Source of the DNA: GCA-001735895 sp964488685
Lineage (GTDB): Bacteria > Pseudomonadota > Gammaproteobacteria > GCA-001735895
Assembly (NCBI GenBank): GCA_964488685.1
Contig: CAZAVY010000002.1
Coordinates: forward strand, 1 to 64,000
Direction of reading: 5' to 3'
Length of the DNA: 64,000 bases
In this document: piece after piece, positions 35,098-44,990 of the stretch
How positions within the stretch are numbered: position 1 is the stretch's first letter
How the letters are laid out: each line of letters begins with the position of its first letter
The notes under the pieces: model-generated
Databases searched by the model: none
Seen by the model: the letters and a program-made list of their open reading frames with translations, nothing else
What the model was told of the DNA's origin: nothing
Position numbers and translations under genes: made by a program

Positions 35098-37653
35098 TTA
35101 GCCATCGCTACCTTTGGTATCATCAACACTCGCTGCAACCGATTCAATTTGAACCAGCTGTTCATCGTTGCCGAGACGAATCAGTGTCACTCCCTGAGTG
35201 TTGCGCCCCAATATCGAGATATCATTCACCGGGGTACGCACCAGGGTTCCGCTGTTACTAATGAGCATGACTTCTTCATCCCCGGCAATTTTTATTGCAC
35301 CGACGACACGACCGTTGCGGGCTGAAGTCTGGATCGATATGACGCCCTGTCCGCCCCTGCCCTGCACAGAGAAATCATCAATTCGTGTGCGTTTTCCATA
35401 TCCGTTTTCGGTCGCGAACAGGATCTGGCCGTGGTTGGATTCAACCGCGATCAGGGATATTACCTCGTCGGCGGTTTTAATTTTGATGCCGCGCACACCG
35501 GCCGCTGTGCGCCCCATTGCACGCACGTCATTTTCATCGATACGAATACCTTTGCCAGCACTGGTAAACATCATCAGGTCAGATTTGCCATCGGTTAACT
35601 GGACGCCGATCAGGCTGTCTTCATCGCGTAAATCGAGCGCGATAATGCCATTCGCACGGGGTCGTGAAAAATACGATAGCGCGGTACGCTTGACCTTTCC
35701 GTTCGCCGTGGCGAAGAAGATAAAACGATCATCGGGATACTCCCTGACCGGCAGGATTGCGGTGATGCGTTCGTTCGCTTCCAGCGGCAGCAAATTAATC
35801 ATTGGACGTCCGCGCGCAGTACGGCTACCGATCGGTAGTTGGAATACCTTTTGCCAGTAAACCTTGCCGCGAGTGGAGAAACACAGCAGCGTGTCGTGGG
35901 TTGATGCGGAAAACATCTGTTCGACAAAATCTTCGTCCTTTACCCGGGTAGCGGCCTTGCCCCTGCCACCACGGCGCTGTGCCGAGTATGACTCCAGTGG
36001 TTGCGCCTTGGCATATCCGAGATGCGAAATTGTGACAACCACGTCTTCTTCGGTGATCAGATCCTCGACCGTTAAATCAGAATGATCGATGATGATATCG
36101 GTGCGCCTGGGGTCGGAAAATTCATCTTTAATTTCTTCGAGTTCACGCCGGATTTCCTGCTTCAGGCGTTCATCACGATTTAAAACGTCCAGTAAATCCT
36201 CGATCTTTTCGAGAATCTCTCGATATTCGGAAATGATCTTGTCCTGTTCCAGCCCGGTCAGTTTGTGTAGTCGCAAATCTAGAATTGCCTGCGCCTGCCT
36301 TTCGGTGAGGTGGTATTGATCGCCCACCAGCCCGCTGCTTTCGTCAATTCCCTCCGGCTTAGACGACGCTGCACCCGCGCGCTGCAGCATTTCCATTACC
36401 ACACCCGGAGACCACGGTTTTTCGAGTAGCGCAAGCTTGGCGACTGCGGGGCTTGAGGATTGCTTGATCATCGCGATGATTTCATCGATGTTGGATAAAG
36501 CGACCGCCAGACCTTCGAGCAAATGAGCGCGATCGCGGGCTTTACGTAATTCAAATATGGTACGCCGGGTAACGACTTCGCGACGATGCAATATAAAAGC
36601 ATCGAGGATTTGTTTTATATTGAGCAGGCGGGGTTGGCCATCGACAAGCGCGACCATGTTGATACCAAACACGTTTTGCATCTGCGTCTGCTTGTAAAGA
36701 TTATTCAGTACCACATCCGCAATTTCGCCGCGACGCAATTCTATCACCATGCGCATCCCATCCTTGTCCGATTCGTCACGCAGGCCGGTAATACCATCGA
36801 GACGTTTTTCCTTGACCAGTTGCGCAATTTTTTCAAGCAGGCGCGCCTTGTTGACCTGGTAAGGTAATTCGGTGACGATAATGCTTTGCTTTCCAGACTT
36901 GTCTTCTTCGTAGTGTGTCTTTGCGCGCAGATAAATCTTGCCCTTGCCGCTGCGGTAGGCTTCCCGAATTCCCCGGGCGCCATTTATGTGACCCGCGGTC
37001 GGAAAGTCCGGCCCCGGAATACACTCCATCAGGCCTTCGATGTCGGATTCCGGTTCATCGATCAGGAGAATACAGGCGTTCACAACCTCGGCAAGATTGT
37101 GCGGCGGGATATTGGTGGCCATGCCAACCGCAATGCCCGAGGAACCGTTAATCAACAGGTTCGGCACCCGCGTCGGTAACACCACGGGTTCGTGTTCAGA
37201 TTCATCGTAATTGGGTAGATAGTCGACGGTTTCCTTTTCCAGATCAGCCAGTAATTGGTGCGCGATTTTCGACATGCGCACTTCGGTGTAACGCATCGCA
37301 GCCGGCGAATCGCCATCAACAGAACCGAAATTGCCCTGCCCGTCGACCAGCATGTGGCGCATTGCAAAGGGTTGCGCCATGCGGACGATGGTATCGTAAA
37401 CCGCGGTATCACCGTGCGGATGGTATTTACCGATGACGTCACCGACTACTCTGGCAGATTTTTTGTAGGGTTTGTTGAAATCATTCCCGAGTACGCTCAT
37501 CGCGTACAGAACTCGTCGATGCACCGGTTTGAGGCCATCGCGTACATCCGGCAATGCGCGTCCGACAATGACGCTCATCGCGTATTCGAGATAAGACTGA
37601 CGCATCTCGTCTTCAAGATTGACAGGAAATATTTCCTTGGCAATTTTAGCCAT
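35098..37653 (-). CDS. gyrA: DNA gyrase subunit A
   Basis: Subunit of type II topoisomerase that introduces negative supercoils. Catalytic Tyr lies in AATRVKDED-type N-terminal domain context; the quinolone-region reads GDTAVYDTIV, with Thr83 and Asp87 in E. coli numbering (Ser83 in E. coli, Thr83 natural in P. aeruginosa). The C-terminal beta-pinwheel has the GyrA-box QRRGGRG. 851 residues. It begins the leftward gyrA-to-pyrF gene row. Confidence 0.98.
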   Translation of the reverse strand: MAKIAKEIFPVNLEDEMRQSYLEYAMSVIVGRALPDVRDGLKPVHRRVLYAMSVLGNDFNKPYKKSARVVGDVIGKYHPHGDTAVYDTIVRMAQPFAMRHMLVDGQGNFGSVDGDSPAAMRYTEVRMSKIAHQLLADLEKETVDYLPNYDESEHEPVVLPTRVPNLLINGSSGIAVGMATNIPPHNLAEVVNACILLIDEPESDIEGLMECIPGPDFPTAGHINGARGIREAYRSGKGKIYLRAKTHYEEDKSGKQSIIVTELPYQVNKARLLEKIAQLVKEKRLDGITGLRDESDKDGMRMVIELRRGEIADVVLNNLYKQTQMQNVFGINMVALVDGQPRLLNIKQILDAFILHRREVVTRRTIFELRKARDRAHLLEGLAVALSNIDEIIAMIKQSSSPAVAKLALLEKPWSPGVVMEMLQRAGAASSKPEGIDESSGLVGDQYHLTERQAQAILDLRLHKLTGLEQDKIISEYREILEKIEDLLDVLNRDERLKQEIRRELEEIKDEFSDPRRTDIIIDHSDLTVEDLITEEDVVVTISHLGYAKAQPLESYSAQRRGGRGKAATRVKDEDFVEQMFSASTHDTLLCFSTRGKVYWQKVFQLPIGSRTARGRPMINLLPLEANERITAILPVREYPDDRFIFFATANGKVKRTALSYFSRPRANGIIALDLRDEDSLIGVQLTDGKSDLMMFTSAGKGIRIDENDVRAMGRTAAGVRGIKIKTADEVISLIAVESNHGQILFATENGYGKRTRIDDFSVQGRGGQGVISIQTSARNGRVVGAIKIAGDEEVMLISNSGTLVRTPVNDISILGRNTQGVTLIRLGNDEQLVQIESVAASVDDTKGSDG

Positions 37654-37712
37654 AAAACTCGGAACTCAACGGTAAGAAATGTAGCAGGAACGATTCATTT
37701 TGATTGTGCGGG

Positions 37713-37721
37713 ATTTTATCA
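37713..37721 (-). promoter_or_regulatory. Possible extended -10 promoter of gyrA
   Basis: On the minus strand TGATAAAAT matches an extended -10 (TGN plus TAAAAT) about 60 bases upstream of the gyrA start. The -35 is weak. Confidence 0.3.
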
Positions 37722-37856
37722 CATTCCCAAGGGTTAACACTACTGATAAGATCGGCCCACAGGCGTTAAAATAAGCAGATTTGAGGGTTTTACCCGTGCA
37801 CACAAAATATACAGCGCAGGACAATCTTCAGATTGCGCATGAATCGTTTGCAGCGG

Positions 37857-38022
37857 TAGGAGTCTGTCGGACTTAGGATAAATCTACTGCGGAAAAGGCA
37901 TTTTGGCCAGATATTCCTATCCAATTCGTTGAATATGAGTGACTATTCGCCTCATTCGATAGAAAAATCTGACTCAAAATGCCTTTCCCTCGCTACGACA
38001 CCCTAAGTCCGACAGACTCCTA
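37857..38022. repeat. MITE-like inverted-repeat element, copy 2
   Basis: A 166-bp non-coding element bounded by near-perfect inverted repeats: GGAGTCTGTCGGACTTAGG at one end and its exact complement at the other, extendable to TAGGAG/CTCCTA. Subterminal arms (GCGGAAAAGGCATTTTGG against GCGAGGGAAAGGCATTTTGA) let the whole element fold into one long hairpin. It matches copy 1 (3597-3794) in reverse orientation. Its right end lies 23 bases before the mtaD start, so it forms that gene's leader or promoter region. The remaining part of the 392-base gyrA-mtaD gap shows only the gyrA promoter candidate. Confidence 0.85.
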
Positions 38023-38045
38023 GTCAAATCTTGTAAGGTTCAGCT

Positions 38046-39365
38046 ATGTCACATCGATTTCAAATTCTCCAGCCGGACTGGATCGTCACGGTCAATTCGG
38101 ATTTCGAAGTGTTGCAGGAGGTCTCGGTCGTTATCGAAGACAATCTGATTCAAAGCCTGACCAGCAATGATGAAATTGCCGAACTTGCGTGTTTTACGCA
38201 AGCCGAAATCATCAAATTACCCAACTGTGCCTTGTTGCCCGGACTGGTGAACAGCCACACCCACACCTCGATGAGCCTGTTCCGTGGCATCGCCGACGAT
38301 TTGCCTTTAATGGAATGGCTGACTGAACATATCTGGCCCGCAGAAACAAAATGGGTTAGCCCGGGATTTGCCGTTGACGGATTCAAACTGGCAGTGGCCG
38401 AGATGATTCGTTCAGGCACCACCTGCCTCAATGACATGTATTATTTTCCCGACGAAATCGCGCGTTGTTCCCAGCGCATCGGCATGCGGAGTGTCATTGG
38501 CCTGATCGTACTCGACTTCCCCAGCGTCTGGGCACAGAATGCCGAAGAATATCTGCACAGGGCGCTGGCGGTGCACGATGAAATTCGGGAATTTCCGCTC
38601 GTCAACAGTGCACTGGCACCCCATGCCCCGTATACGGTTTCGGATGAACCGCTACGGCAGATAGCGATGTACAGTAATGAACTCGATGTGCCGGTGCACA
38701 TGCATGTTCATGAAACCGCGGCAGAAGTCACCGAAGCACAACAGAAGACCGGCAAGCGACCATTGGAGCGCCTCGACCAGCTCAACCTGCTGAATTCGAA
38801 CCTGATCGCGGTGCATATGACCGAACTCGACGATTTCGAAATAGAGCGAGTGGTTGAAGCCGGTGTTAACATTGTACACTGCCCCGAATCAAACCTGAAA
38901 ATGGGCAGTGGAATTTGTCCGGTTGCCAACTTGCTCGAACAGGGTGTCAACTTGTGCCTGGGAACCGATGGTGCGGCCAGCAACAATGATCTCGATCTGC
39001 TCGGGGAAATGCGCACCGCTTCATTATTGGCTAAAGGCTTCAGTGGCGATGCTCGCGCCTGTAACGCACGCCAGACCATCGAAATGGCGACTATCAACGG
39101 GGCCAGGGCACTCGGATTAGCGCATCGGATCGGCAGTATTGAAACCGGTAAGTGCGCGGATTTGATTACCATAGATCTGGCCAGTTTGAACACCCAGCCA
39201 GTTTACGACCCGGTGGCTCAGATCGTGTATGCCGCGTCCAGTCGACAGGTATCGCATGTCTGGATTGACGGTGTTCCACAACTCAGTAATTTCGAGCTTT
39301 GCAACCTGGACCACAAAGAAATCATCGCCAAGGCTGCTTCCTGGGCACAAAAAATCAAGGCTTGA
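38046..39365 (+). CDS. mtaD: 5-methylthioadenosine/S-adenosylhomocysteine deaminase (MtaD-like amidohydrolase)
   Basis: Metal-dependent amidohydrolase of the TRZ/ATZ family that deaminates MTA or SAH. Metal site HTHTSMSLFRG near residue 71, a further His in HMHVHETAAE, and CLGTDGAASNNDLDL with the catalytic Asp. 439 residues. It begins the mtaD-ubiG-mupP-yciK row, the Pseudomonas arrangement next to gyrA. Substrate choice (MTA, SAH or another adenosine derivative) is inferred from family and position. Confidence 0.9.
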   Translation: MSHRFQILQPDWIVTVNSDFEVLQEVSVVIEDNLIQSLTSNDEIAELACFTQAEIIKLPNCALLPGLVNSHTHTSMSLFRGIADDLPLMEWLTEHIWPAETKWVSPGFAVDGFKLAVAEMIRSGTTCLNDMYYFPDEIARCSQRIGMRSVIGLIVLDFPSVWAQNAEEYLHRALAVHDEIREFPLVNSALAPHAPYTVSDEPLRQIAMYSNELDVPVHMHVHETAAEVTEAQQKTGKRPLERLDQLNLLNSNLIAVHMTELDDFEIERVVEAGVNIVHCPESNLKMGSGICPVANLLEQGVNLCLGTDGAASNNDLDLLGEMRTASLLAKGFSGDARACNARQTIEMATINGARALGLAHRIGSIETGKCADLITIDLASLNTQPVYDPVAQIVYAASSRQVSHVWIDGVPQLSNFELCNLDHKEIIAKAASWAQKIKA

Positions 39366-39367
39366 GA

Positions 39368-40078
39368 ATGTCATTAGAGACGAATATAGACCCGCTCGAA
39401 ATCGAAAAGTTTGAATCGATCGCAAGTCGTTGGTGGGATCGCGAGAGTGAATTCAAACCCCTGCACGATATCAATCCACTGCGGATTTCCTATATCGAGC
39501 GAATGGTTCAGTCAGTGGACGGCAAGCGCATCCTCGATGTCGGTTGTGGTGGCGGTATCCTGGCGGAAGCACTGGCACTGAAAGGCGCAAGGGTGACTGG
39601 TATCGACATGTCCGGGTTGTCGCTTAAAGTTGCGCGCATGCATCTTCACGAATCAAAGCTCGATATCGAGTATCAACACTCGACGGTCGAAGCATTTGCA
39701 GATAGGAACGAGGCACGGTTTGATATCGTCACCTGCCTCGAGATGCTCGAACACGTTCCCGATCCTGGGTCTATTATCACCGCAACAGCAGGTTTGCTCA
39801 AACCTGGAGGCACCCTGTTTCTATCAACCATCAACCGTAATCCCAAGGCATTTGCACTGGCCATACTGGGAGCCGAGTACCTCCTCGGGTTGCTGCCGCG
39901 TGGTACCCACGACTACAGGAAATTTATTAAACCTTCCGAAATTGCAGCGCAATTACGTCGCCTTGACCTGCGGGCAACCGACATCACCGGTATGCACTAT
40001 AACCCGATTACGCGGCAATACTCGTTAAGTCGAGATATCGACGTCAACTACCTGATGACCGCTCGCCTCAATGATTGA
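39368..40078 (+). CDS. ubiG: Ubiquinone biosynthesis O-methyltransferase UbiG
   Basis: SAM-dependent enzyme for both O-methylation steps of ubiquinone synthesis. N-terminal FESIASRWWDRESEFKPLHDIN and SAM motif ILDVGCGGGILAEALA, then the LSTINRNPKAF segment. ATG 39368, two bases after the mtaD stop, gives 236 residues; an upstream in-frame codon lies inside mtaD. It overlaps mupP by eight bases. Confidence 0.97.
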   Translation: MSLETNIDPLEIEKFESIASRWWDRESEFKPLHDINPLRISYIERMVQSVDGKRILDVGCGGGILAEALALKGARVTGIDMSGLSLKVARMHLHESKLDIEYQHSTVEAFADRNEARFDIVTCLEMLEHVPDPGSIITATAGLLKPGGTLFLSTINRNPKAFALAILGAEYLLGLLPRGTHDYRKFIKPSEIAAQLRRLDLRATDITGMHYNPITRQYSLSRDIDVNYLMTARLND

Positions 40079-40733
40079 CGGTATTCTGTTCGATCTCGAT
40101 GGAACCCTGATTGACACCGCCCCTGACATGGGTGCCGCCCTGAACAGGTTGATGATCGAAGAAGGGCTCGAGCCCCTCCCGCTCGAATCGATTCGTCCCT
40201 TTGTATCGAAAGGTGGCCTGGTGCTGACCCGAATGGGTTTCGCCGACAAGGTTGCTGCGGGGGGAATCGAACCGCTGAGGCAACGATTCCTGCAGCTCTA
40301 CCGTGACAACATCGCTGATGAATCGAGATTATTCGAGGGTTGTGAAGCTATCCTGAGCGAGCTTGAAACGCGTTCGATCCCGTGGGGAATCGTTACCAAC
40401 AAACCCGAATGGCTGACCGATCCACTACTCGAGCGGCTTGGCCTGTCGCAGCGCAGCGGGGTCGTAATCGGTGGTGATACCCTAGAACATCGCAAACCTC
40501 ACCCACTGCCCCTGCAGGTTGCAGCTGAGCGCCTCGGCGTCAGCTGCAGGAACTGTATTTACATCGGCGACGATGAGCGCGATATCGTGGCTGGTAAGGC
40601 CGCCAATATGAAAACTCTGGTGGCGGCCTATGGTTATATCGAGGATGTTGACTGCATCGCTAACTGGGGTGCTGACGGTGTCATCGATCAACCCGTTGAC
40701 CTGTTGCGACACCCGTTGGTAACGCTACGATGA
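40071..40733 (+). CDS. mupP: HAD phosphatase, probably N-acetylmuramate 6-phosphate phosphatase MupP
   Basis: HAD-superfamily phosphatase: nucleophile motif FDLDGTLIDTAPDMG at the N-terminus, VTNKPEW (motif II) and GDDERDIVAGKAANM (motif IV). By sequence alone it could be called phosphoglycolate phosphatase (Gph). Its place between ubiG and yciK is that of Pseudomonas MupP, which acts in the anabolic peptidoglycan recycling route to UDP-MurNAc. The MupP assignment rests on that synteny. 220 residues; overlaps both neighbours. Confidence 0.82.
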   Translation: MIDGILFDLDGTLIDTAPDMGAALNRLMIEEGLEPLPLESIRPFVSKGGLVLTRMGFADKVAAGGIEPLRQRFLQLYRDNIADESRLFEGCEAILSELETRSIPWGIVTNKPEWLTDPLLERLGLSQRSGVVIGGDTLEHRKPHPLPLQVAAERLGVSCRNCIYIGDDERDIVAGKAANMKTLVAAYGYIEDVDCIANWGADGVIDQPVDLLRHPLVTLR

Positions 40734-41506
40734 AAACCATACCAGCAAGCTTTTCTGCCACGCAAGACTTGCTTGAAAATAAGGTTATCCTGGTTACCGG
40801 TGCAACCGGAGGATTCGGTAAAGTCGTTGCCACCGGCCTGGCTCGACACGGCGCCACGGTAATATTGTTGGCCAGGAATCTGCGCCTGGTTGAATCGCTT
40901 TATGACGATATCGAACAGGCGGGATATCCGACTGCGGCAATATACCCGATCAATTTCGAAGGCGCCGTGGAAGCTGATTACGAAGCCTTGGCAGACAATA
41001 TCGAGACCCGGCTAGGACGACTCGACGGCATGGTTCATTGTGCCGCAATCCTTGGCGCACCGACGGTTTTTGCGCAAAGCGATGTAGCGACCTGGTATCA
41101 GGTCCACCAGGTAAATCTGCACGCTCCCTACTTGCTGACCCGAGCCTGCCTGCCACTTCTGGGTCGCGCCAGGCGGGCATCGATACTTTTCATGATCGAT
41201 GACAAGCCCGGAACCTACTGGGATGCATACCAGGTCAGCAAACAGGGATTAGGCGCCATGGCCGGTTTACTGGCGCGAGAATACGAAGGTAGCAATCTCC
41301 ACGTCAATTGTTTCAACCCCGGTAACACCCTTACCGGGTTGCGCATAAGCGCCTATCCCGCGGCTGATGATAACGACCAACTACCAACTCCCGAAGATCA
41401 CATCGATAACTTCCTCTACCTGATGAGCAATGATCTGGTTGAAAACGGCGAGATTTTCACGCCAAATCCGGGCGTGGTAGCAAAGGAGTTGTCATCAAGC
41501 GGTTAA
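40730..41506 (+). CDS. yciK: YciK-type short-chain dehydrogenase
   Basis: Classical SDR with cofactor motif VTGATGGFGKVVA and the catalytic YQVSKQG. The Ser-equivalent strand reads ASILFMIDD. 258 residues. The physiological substrate of YciK is not known. It overlaps mupP by four bases and ends one base before dnaE on the opposite strand. Confidence 0.9.
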   Translation: MKTIPASFSATQDLLENKVILVTGATGGFGKVVATGLARHGATVILLARNLRLVESLYDDIEQAGYPTAAIYPINFEGAVEADYEALADNIETRLGRLDGMVHCAAILGAPTVFAQSDVATWYQVHQVNLHAPYLLTRACLPLLGRARRASILFMIDDKPGTYWDAYQVSKQGLGAMAGLLAREYEGSNLHVNCFNPGNTLTGLRISAYPAADDNDQLPTPEDHIDNFLYLMSNDLVENGEIFTPNPGVVAKELSSSG

Positions 41507-44500
41507 TTAGGACTGGTATTCGAAGTAAAACTCTGAATTATCGAGGCAGCGCAGCAAAGCGAGCAAACATTGTTCATCCGGTTTTAACGACCAGTCACCA
41601 TTGGTGCGCAACTGGTACTCGTAATCCTCGTGGCGCAGGTGGAAAACAACCGGCATTGCGTCCTCGGATTTGTAGGCGCGGAGCACATCGATAATCGAGT
41701 TAATTTCGCGCTCGCCATACCCATTTAAACGAATGTGCAAGGCACTCGCATGTTCTGCACGATAGTCGTCGAGTAGTTGTATGCCGGCGGCACGCAGTTT
41801 GATCCCGTTATTGAAAGCGTCATAGGCGATACCACCATCAACGACCCATACCAGGTCCTTATGCAGGATACTTTCGATCTTCGCGAGCAGGTCCGGAACC
41901 ACGCGCACATCAACCCGGCCACTGCGGTCGTCGAGCGTGACAAAAGCTTCGCGTCCTTTGAAACCGTTGCGCATTCGGATATCGACGACCAGCCCGCATA
42001 CTCTCGTCTGCTGCTCTTTCTGTCTAAATCTTTCACCATTTCCACCCTGTTCGAGTCGCTGCAGCCATTGCCCCAGCTGCATTGGTGCAAACTGTCTTAT
42101 CTCGGTTTCGACCATGGCCAGCGGGTGTCCGGTGAGAAATAGCCCCAGCGCCTCTTTTTCCAGCTTGAGTCGCTGTTTTTCATCCCAGAAATCACACTCG
42201 GGTAACGGCCGATCAGCTTCACTCAGCGGTGAAATATTATCAAACATATCGTCGATCCCGGCATTGAGGTTGTTTTGCAGTTGCTCGGCGGCCTGTAAGG
42301 CATCGGGCAGATGCGACATAAGTGCCGCCCGGTTATCGCTGAAACAATCCATGGCACCGCCTTTGATCAGGGCCTCGATCATCTTGCGCCCGGATTTCGT
42401 CGCATCGACTCGTTTGCAGAAGTCATCCAGCGACAGGTACTCCCGTTCGGAGCGAATTTCGACAATGCTTTCGATTGCCGCCTGGCCCACCCCCTTGATC
42501 GCACCCAGACCATAGTAGATCCGCCCATCCTGCCCCGCTTTGAACGGGTAACCGGATAGATTGATATCGGGTGAACGAATATCGAGCCGCATATCGCGAC
42601 AGTCGTCGATCAAGGTGACGATCTTGTCGGTATTATCCATGTCGGCTGACAGCACGGCGGCCATAAACTGTGCCGGATAGTGTGTTTTCAGCCATGCGGT
42701 CTGGTACGATATCAGCGCGTAACCCGCAGAGTGGGACTTGTTGAAACCGTAACCGGCAAACTTTTCCATCAGATCGAAAATATAGGTTGCGGTTGACAAT
42801 TCAACCTGATTGGCGACCGCGCCATCGGTGAAAACAGCTCGTTGCTGTTGCATTTCCTCTGCTTTTTTCTTGCCCATGGCGCGGCGTAACATATCGGCCC
42901 CGCCAAGCGTATAACCGGCCAGCACCTGAGCGATTTGCATGACCTGCTCCTGGTACAGAATGACGCCATAAGTTGGTTGCAATATGGTTTCCAGCGCCGG
43001 GTGAGGATACTCAACCCGGGATCGCCCGTGCTTGCGATCGATAAAATCGTCGACCATACCCGATTGCAGGGGTCCCGGGCGGAACAATGCCACCAGCGCG
43101 ATGATATCTTCGAAGCCGTCAGGCTGCAGCCGACGGATCAAGTCTTTCATACCACGCGACTCGAGCTGAAACACTGCGGTAGTCTGGTAGGCCTGCAATA
43201 ATTTGAAAGTGTCTGCATCGTCAAGCGGGATGCGTTCGATTTCGAGCTTGTCAGCGATGTTTTGCGCATTGATCGCGCGCACCGCCCAGTCGATAATCGT
43301 CAGCGTACGCAGACCGAGAAAGTCGAACTTTACCAGGCCAACCGCCTCGACATCGTCCTTGTCATACTGCGATACCCGACCGGAACCACCCTGTTCACAG
43401 TAGAGCGGGGTAAAGTCTGTCAGGTTGCTCGGTGAAATCACGACGCCACCGGCATGCCTGCCCACGTTACGGGTCAGGCCTTCGAGGGAACGCGCCATAT
43501 CGATCAACATCGTCACATCTTCATCATCCCGGTACAGCTCGAGCAATGCCTGTTCCTGTTGCAGAGCCTTGTCGAGCGTAATGCCGACCTCGAACGGCAC
43601 CAGTTTGGCAATGCGATCGACGAATCCATAGGGATGGGACATTACCCTGCCGACATCGCGGATTACCGCTTTAGCCGCCATTCTGCCATAGGTGATGATC
43701 TGGGATACCTGGTCACGTCCGTAATGTCCGGCGACGTATTCGATGACTTCATCGCGCCGATCCATGCAGAAATCGATATCGAAGTCAGGCATCGAAACTC
43801 GCTCCGGATTAAGAAACCGTTCGAACAGCAAATCATAGGCGAGCGGATCAAGATCGGTTATGTTAAGCGCGTAGGCAACCAGGGAACCCGCGCCGGAGCC
43901 ACGTCCCGGGCCGACCGGAATTTCATGTTTCTTGGCCCATTCGATAAAGTCCATGACGATCAGGAAATAGCCGGGATACCCCATTTCGATAATGACGCCG
44001 AGTTCGCTTTTGAGACGTATATAATAGGGTTCGCGCTCTAACCGATCGCCATCCGGCAGTTGTTGTTGCAACAACTCGAGTCGCCGCTCGAGTCCTTGTT
44101 CGGAGACATGGCGGAAAAAACTATCCGTGGTGTGTTGCTGCGGAATCGGGTATTCGGGTAAATAGGTATTGCCCAGCTCGAGACGTAAATTGCAGGCGTT
44201 CGCAATTGCCACGGTATTTCCAATCGCCTGTGGGATATCGGCAAAGAGTTCGACCATTTCATCGGCCGAACGGAGGTACTGCTGCGGTGAATACAGTTTT
44301 GGCCTGCGCTCGTCCTCAAGTGTAAAACCGGTACAGATGCAAACCCTGACTTCGTGGGCGTCGAAATCCCCGGCATCGATAAAGCGGACATCGTTGGTCG
44401 CCACCACCGGCACCTGCAATGAACCCGACCATGCGACGGCGTGATTTATATAGGTTTCTTCATGCGCGCGAGCGGTGCGTTGCAATTCCAGGAAATAGCG

Positions 44501-44989
44501 GTCGTCGAAGATGTCCAGCCACTCCCGAAGGCATGTTTCCGCGAGCTCGGCATTCAGGCTTCTTAAGGCCAGCCCTATATCGCCCTCCAGGCATGCAGAC
44601 AATGCGATCAAGCCGTCATTTGCGGTACGCAACCAGTCTATCTCGATGGTCGCGCGATCGGCCGTTTGCCCCTCCAGGTAGGCACGGGAAATCAGCCGCT
44701 TCAGGTTCAGATAACCCTGTTGGTTCTGGCACAACAGCACCAGACGACTCAAGGCGTCGGTACGCCCCGGGTGATGGACCCAGACATCGGCGCCGAATAT
44801 GGGTTTCACGCCCATCGAAATAGCAGCTTTATAGTGTTTGACCACGGCGAACATATTGTTCGAATCGGTTAAAGCAACCGCTCCCATACCACGCTCGCGT
44901 ACCTGTTCCACCAAAGGCTTCAAGCGGATGGTACTGTCCAGCAGTGAATATTCGCTATGAAGGTGCAGGTGGACGAAACGATTGCTCAT
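41507..44989 (-). CDS. dnaE: DNA polymerase III subunit alpha
   Basis: Replicative polymerase catalytic subunit. N-terminal PHP domain (HLHLHSEYSLLD), the polymerase active-site motif MPDFDIDFCMDRR, then a helix-hairpin-helix and OB-fold region. ATG 44989 gives 1160 residues, exactly the E. coli length; an in-frame extension upstream runs through rnhB and is not real. It lies one base after rnhB. Confidence 0.98.
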   Translation of the reverse strand: MSNRFVHLHLHSEYSLLDSTIRLKPLVEQVRERGMGAVALTDSNNMFAVVKHYKAAISMGVKPIFGADVWVHHPGRTDALSRLVLLCQNQQGYLNLKRLISRAYLEGQTADRATIEIDWLRTANDGLIALSACLEGDIGLALRSLNAELAETCLREWLDIFDDRYFLELQRTARAHEETYINHAVAWSGSLQVPVVATNDVRFIDAGDFDAHEVRVCICTGFTLEDERRPKLYSPQQYLRSADEMVELFADIPQAIGNTVAIANACNLRLELGNTYLPEYPIPQQHTTDSFFRHVSEQGLERRLELLQQQLPDGDRLEREPYYIRLKSELGVIIEMGYPGYFLIVMDFIEWAKKHEIPVGPGRGSGAGSLVAYALNITDLDPLAYDLLFERFLNPERVSMPDFDIDFCMDRRDEVIEYVAGHYGRDQVSQIITYGRMAAKAVIRDVGRVMSHPYGFVDRIAKLVPFEVGITLDKALQQEQALLELYRDDEDVTMLIDMARSLEGLTRNVGRHAGGVVISPSNLTDFTPLYCEQGGSGRVSQYDKDDVEAVGLVKFDFLGLRTLTIIDWAVRAINAQNIADKLEIERIPLDDADTFKLLQAYQTTAVFQLESRGMKDLIRRLQPDGFEDIIALVALFRPGPLQSGMVDDFIDRKHGRSRVEYPHPALETILQPTYGVILYQEQVMQIAQVLAGYTLGGADMLRRAMGKKKAEEMQQQRAVFTDGAVANQVELSTATYIFDLMEKFAGYGFNKSHSAGYALISYQTAWLKTHYPAQFMAAVLSADMDNTDKIVTLIDDCRDMRLDIRSPDINLSGYPFKAGQDGRIYYGLGAIKGVGQAAIESIVEIRSEREYLSLDDFCKRVDATKSGRKMIEALIKGGAMDCFSDNRAALMSHLPDALQAAEQLQNNLNAGIDDMFDNISPLSEADRPLPECDFWDEKQRLKLEKEALGLFLTGHPLAMVETEIRQFAPMQLGQWLQRLEQGGNGERFRQKEQQTRVCGLVVDIRMRNGFKGREAFVTLDDRSGRVDVRVVPDLLAKIESILHKDLVWVVDGGIAYDAFNNGIKLRAAGIQLLDDYRAEHASALHIRLNGYGEREINSIIDVLRAYKSEDAMPVVFHLRHEDYEYQLRTNGDWSLKPDEQCLLALLRCLDNSEFYFEYQS

Positions 44990-44990
44990 T

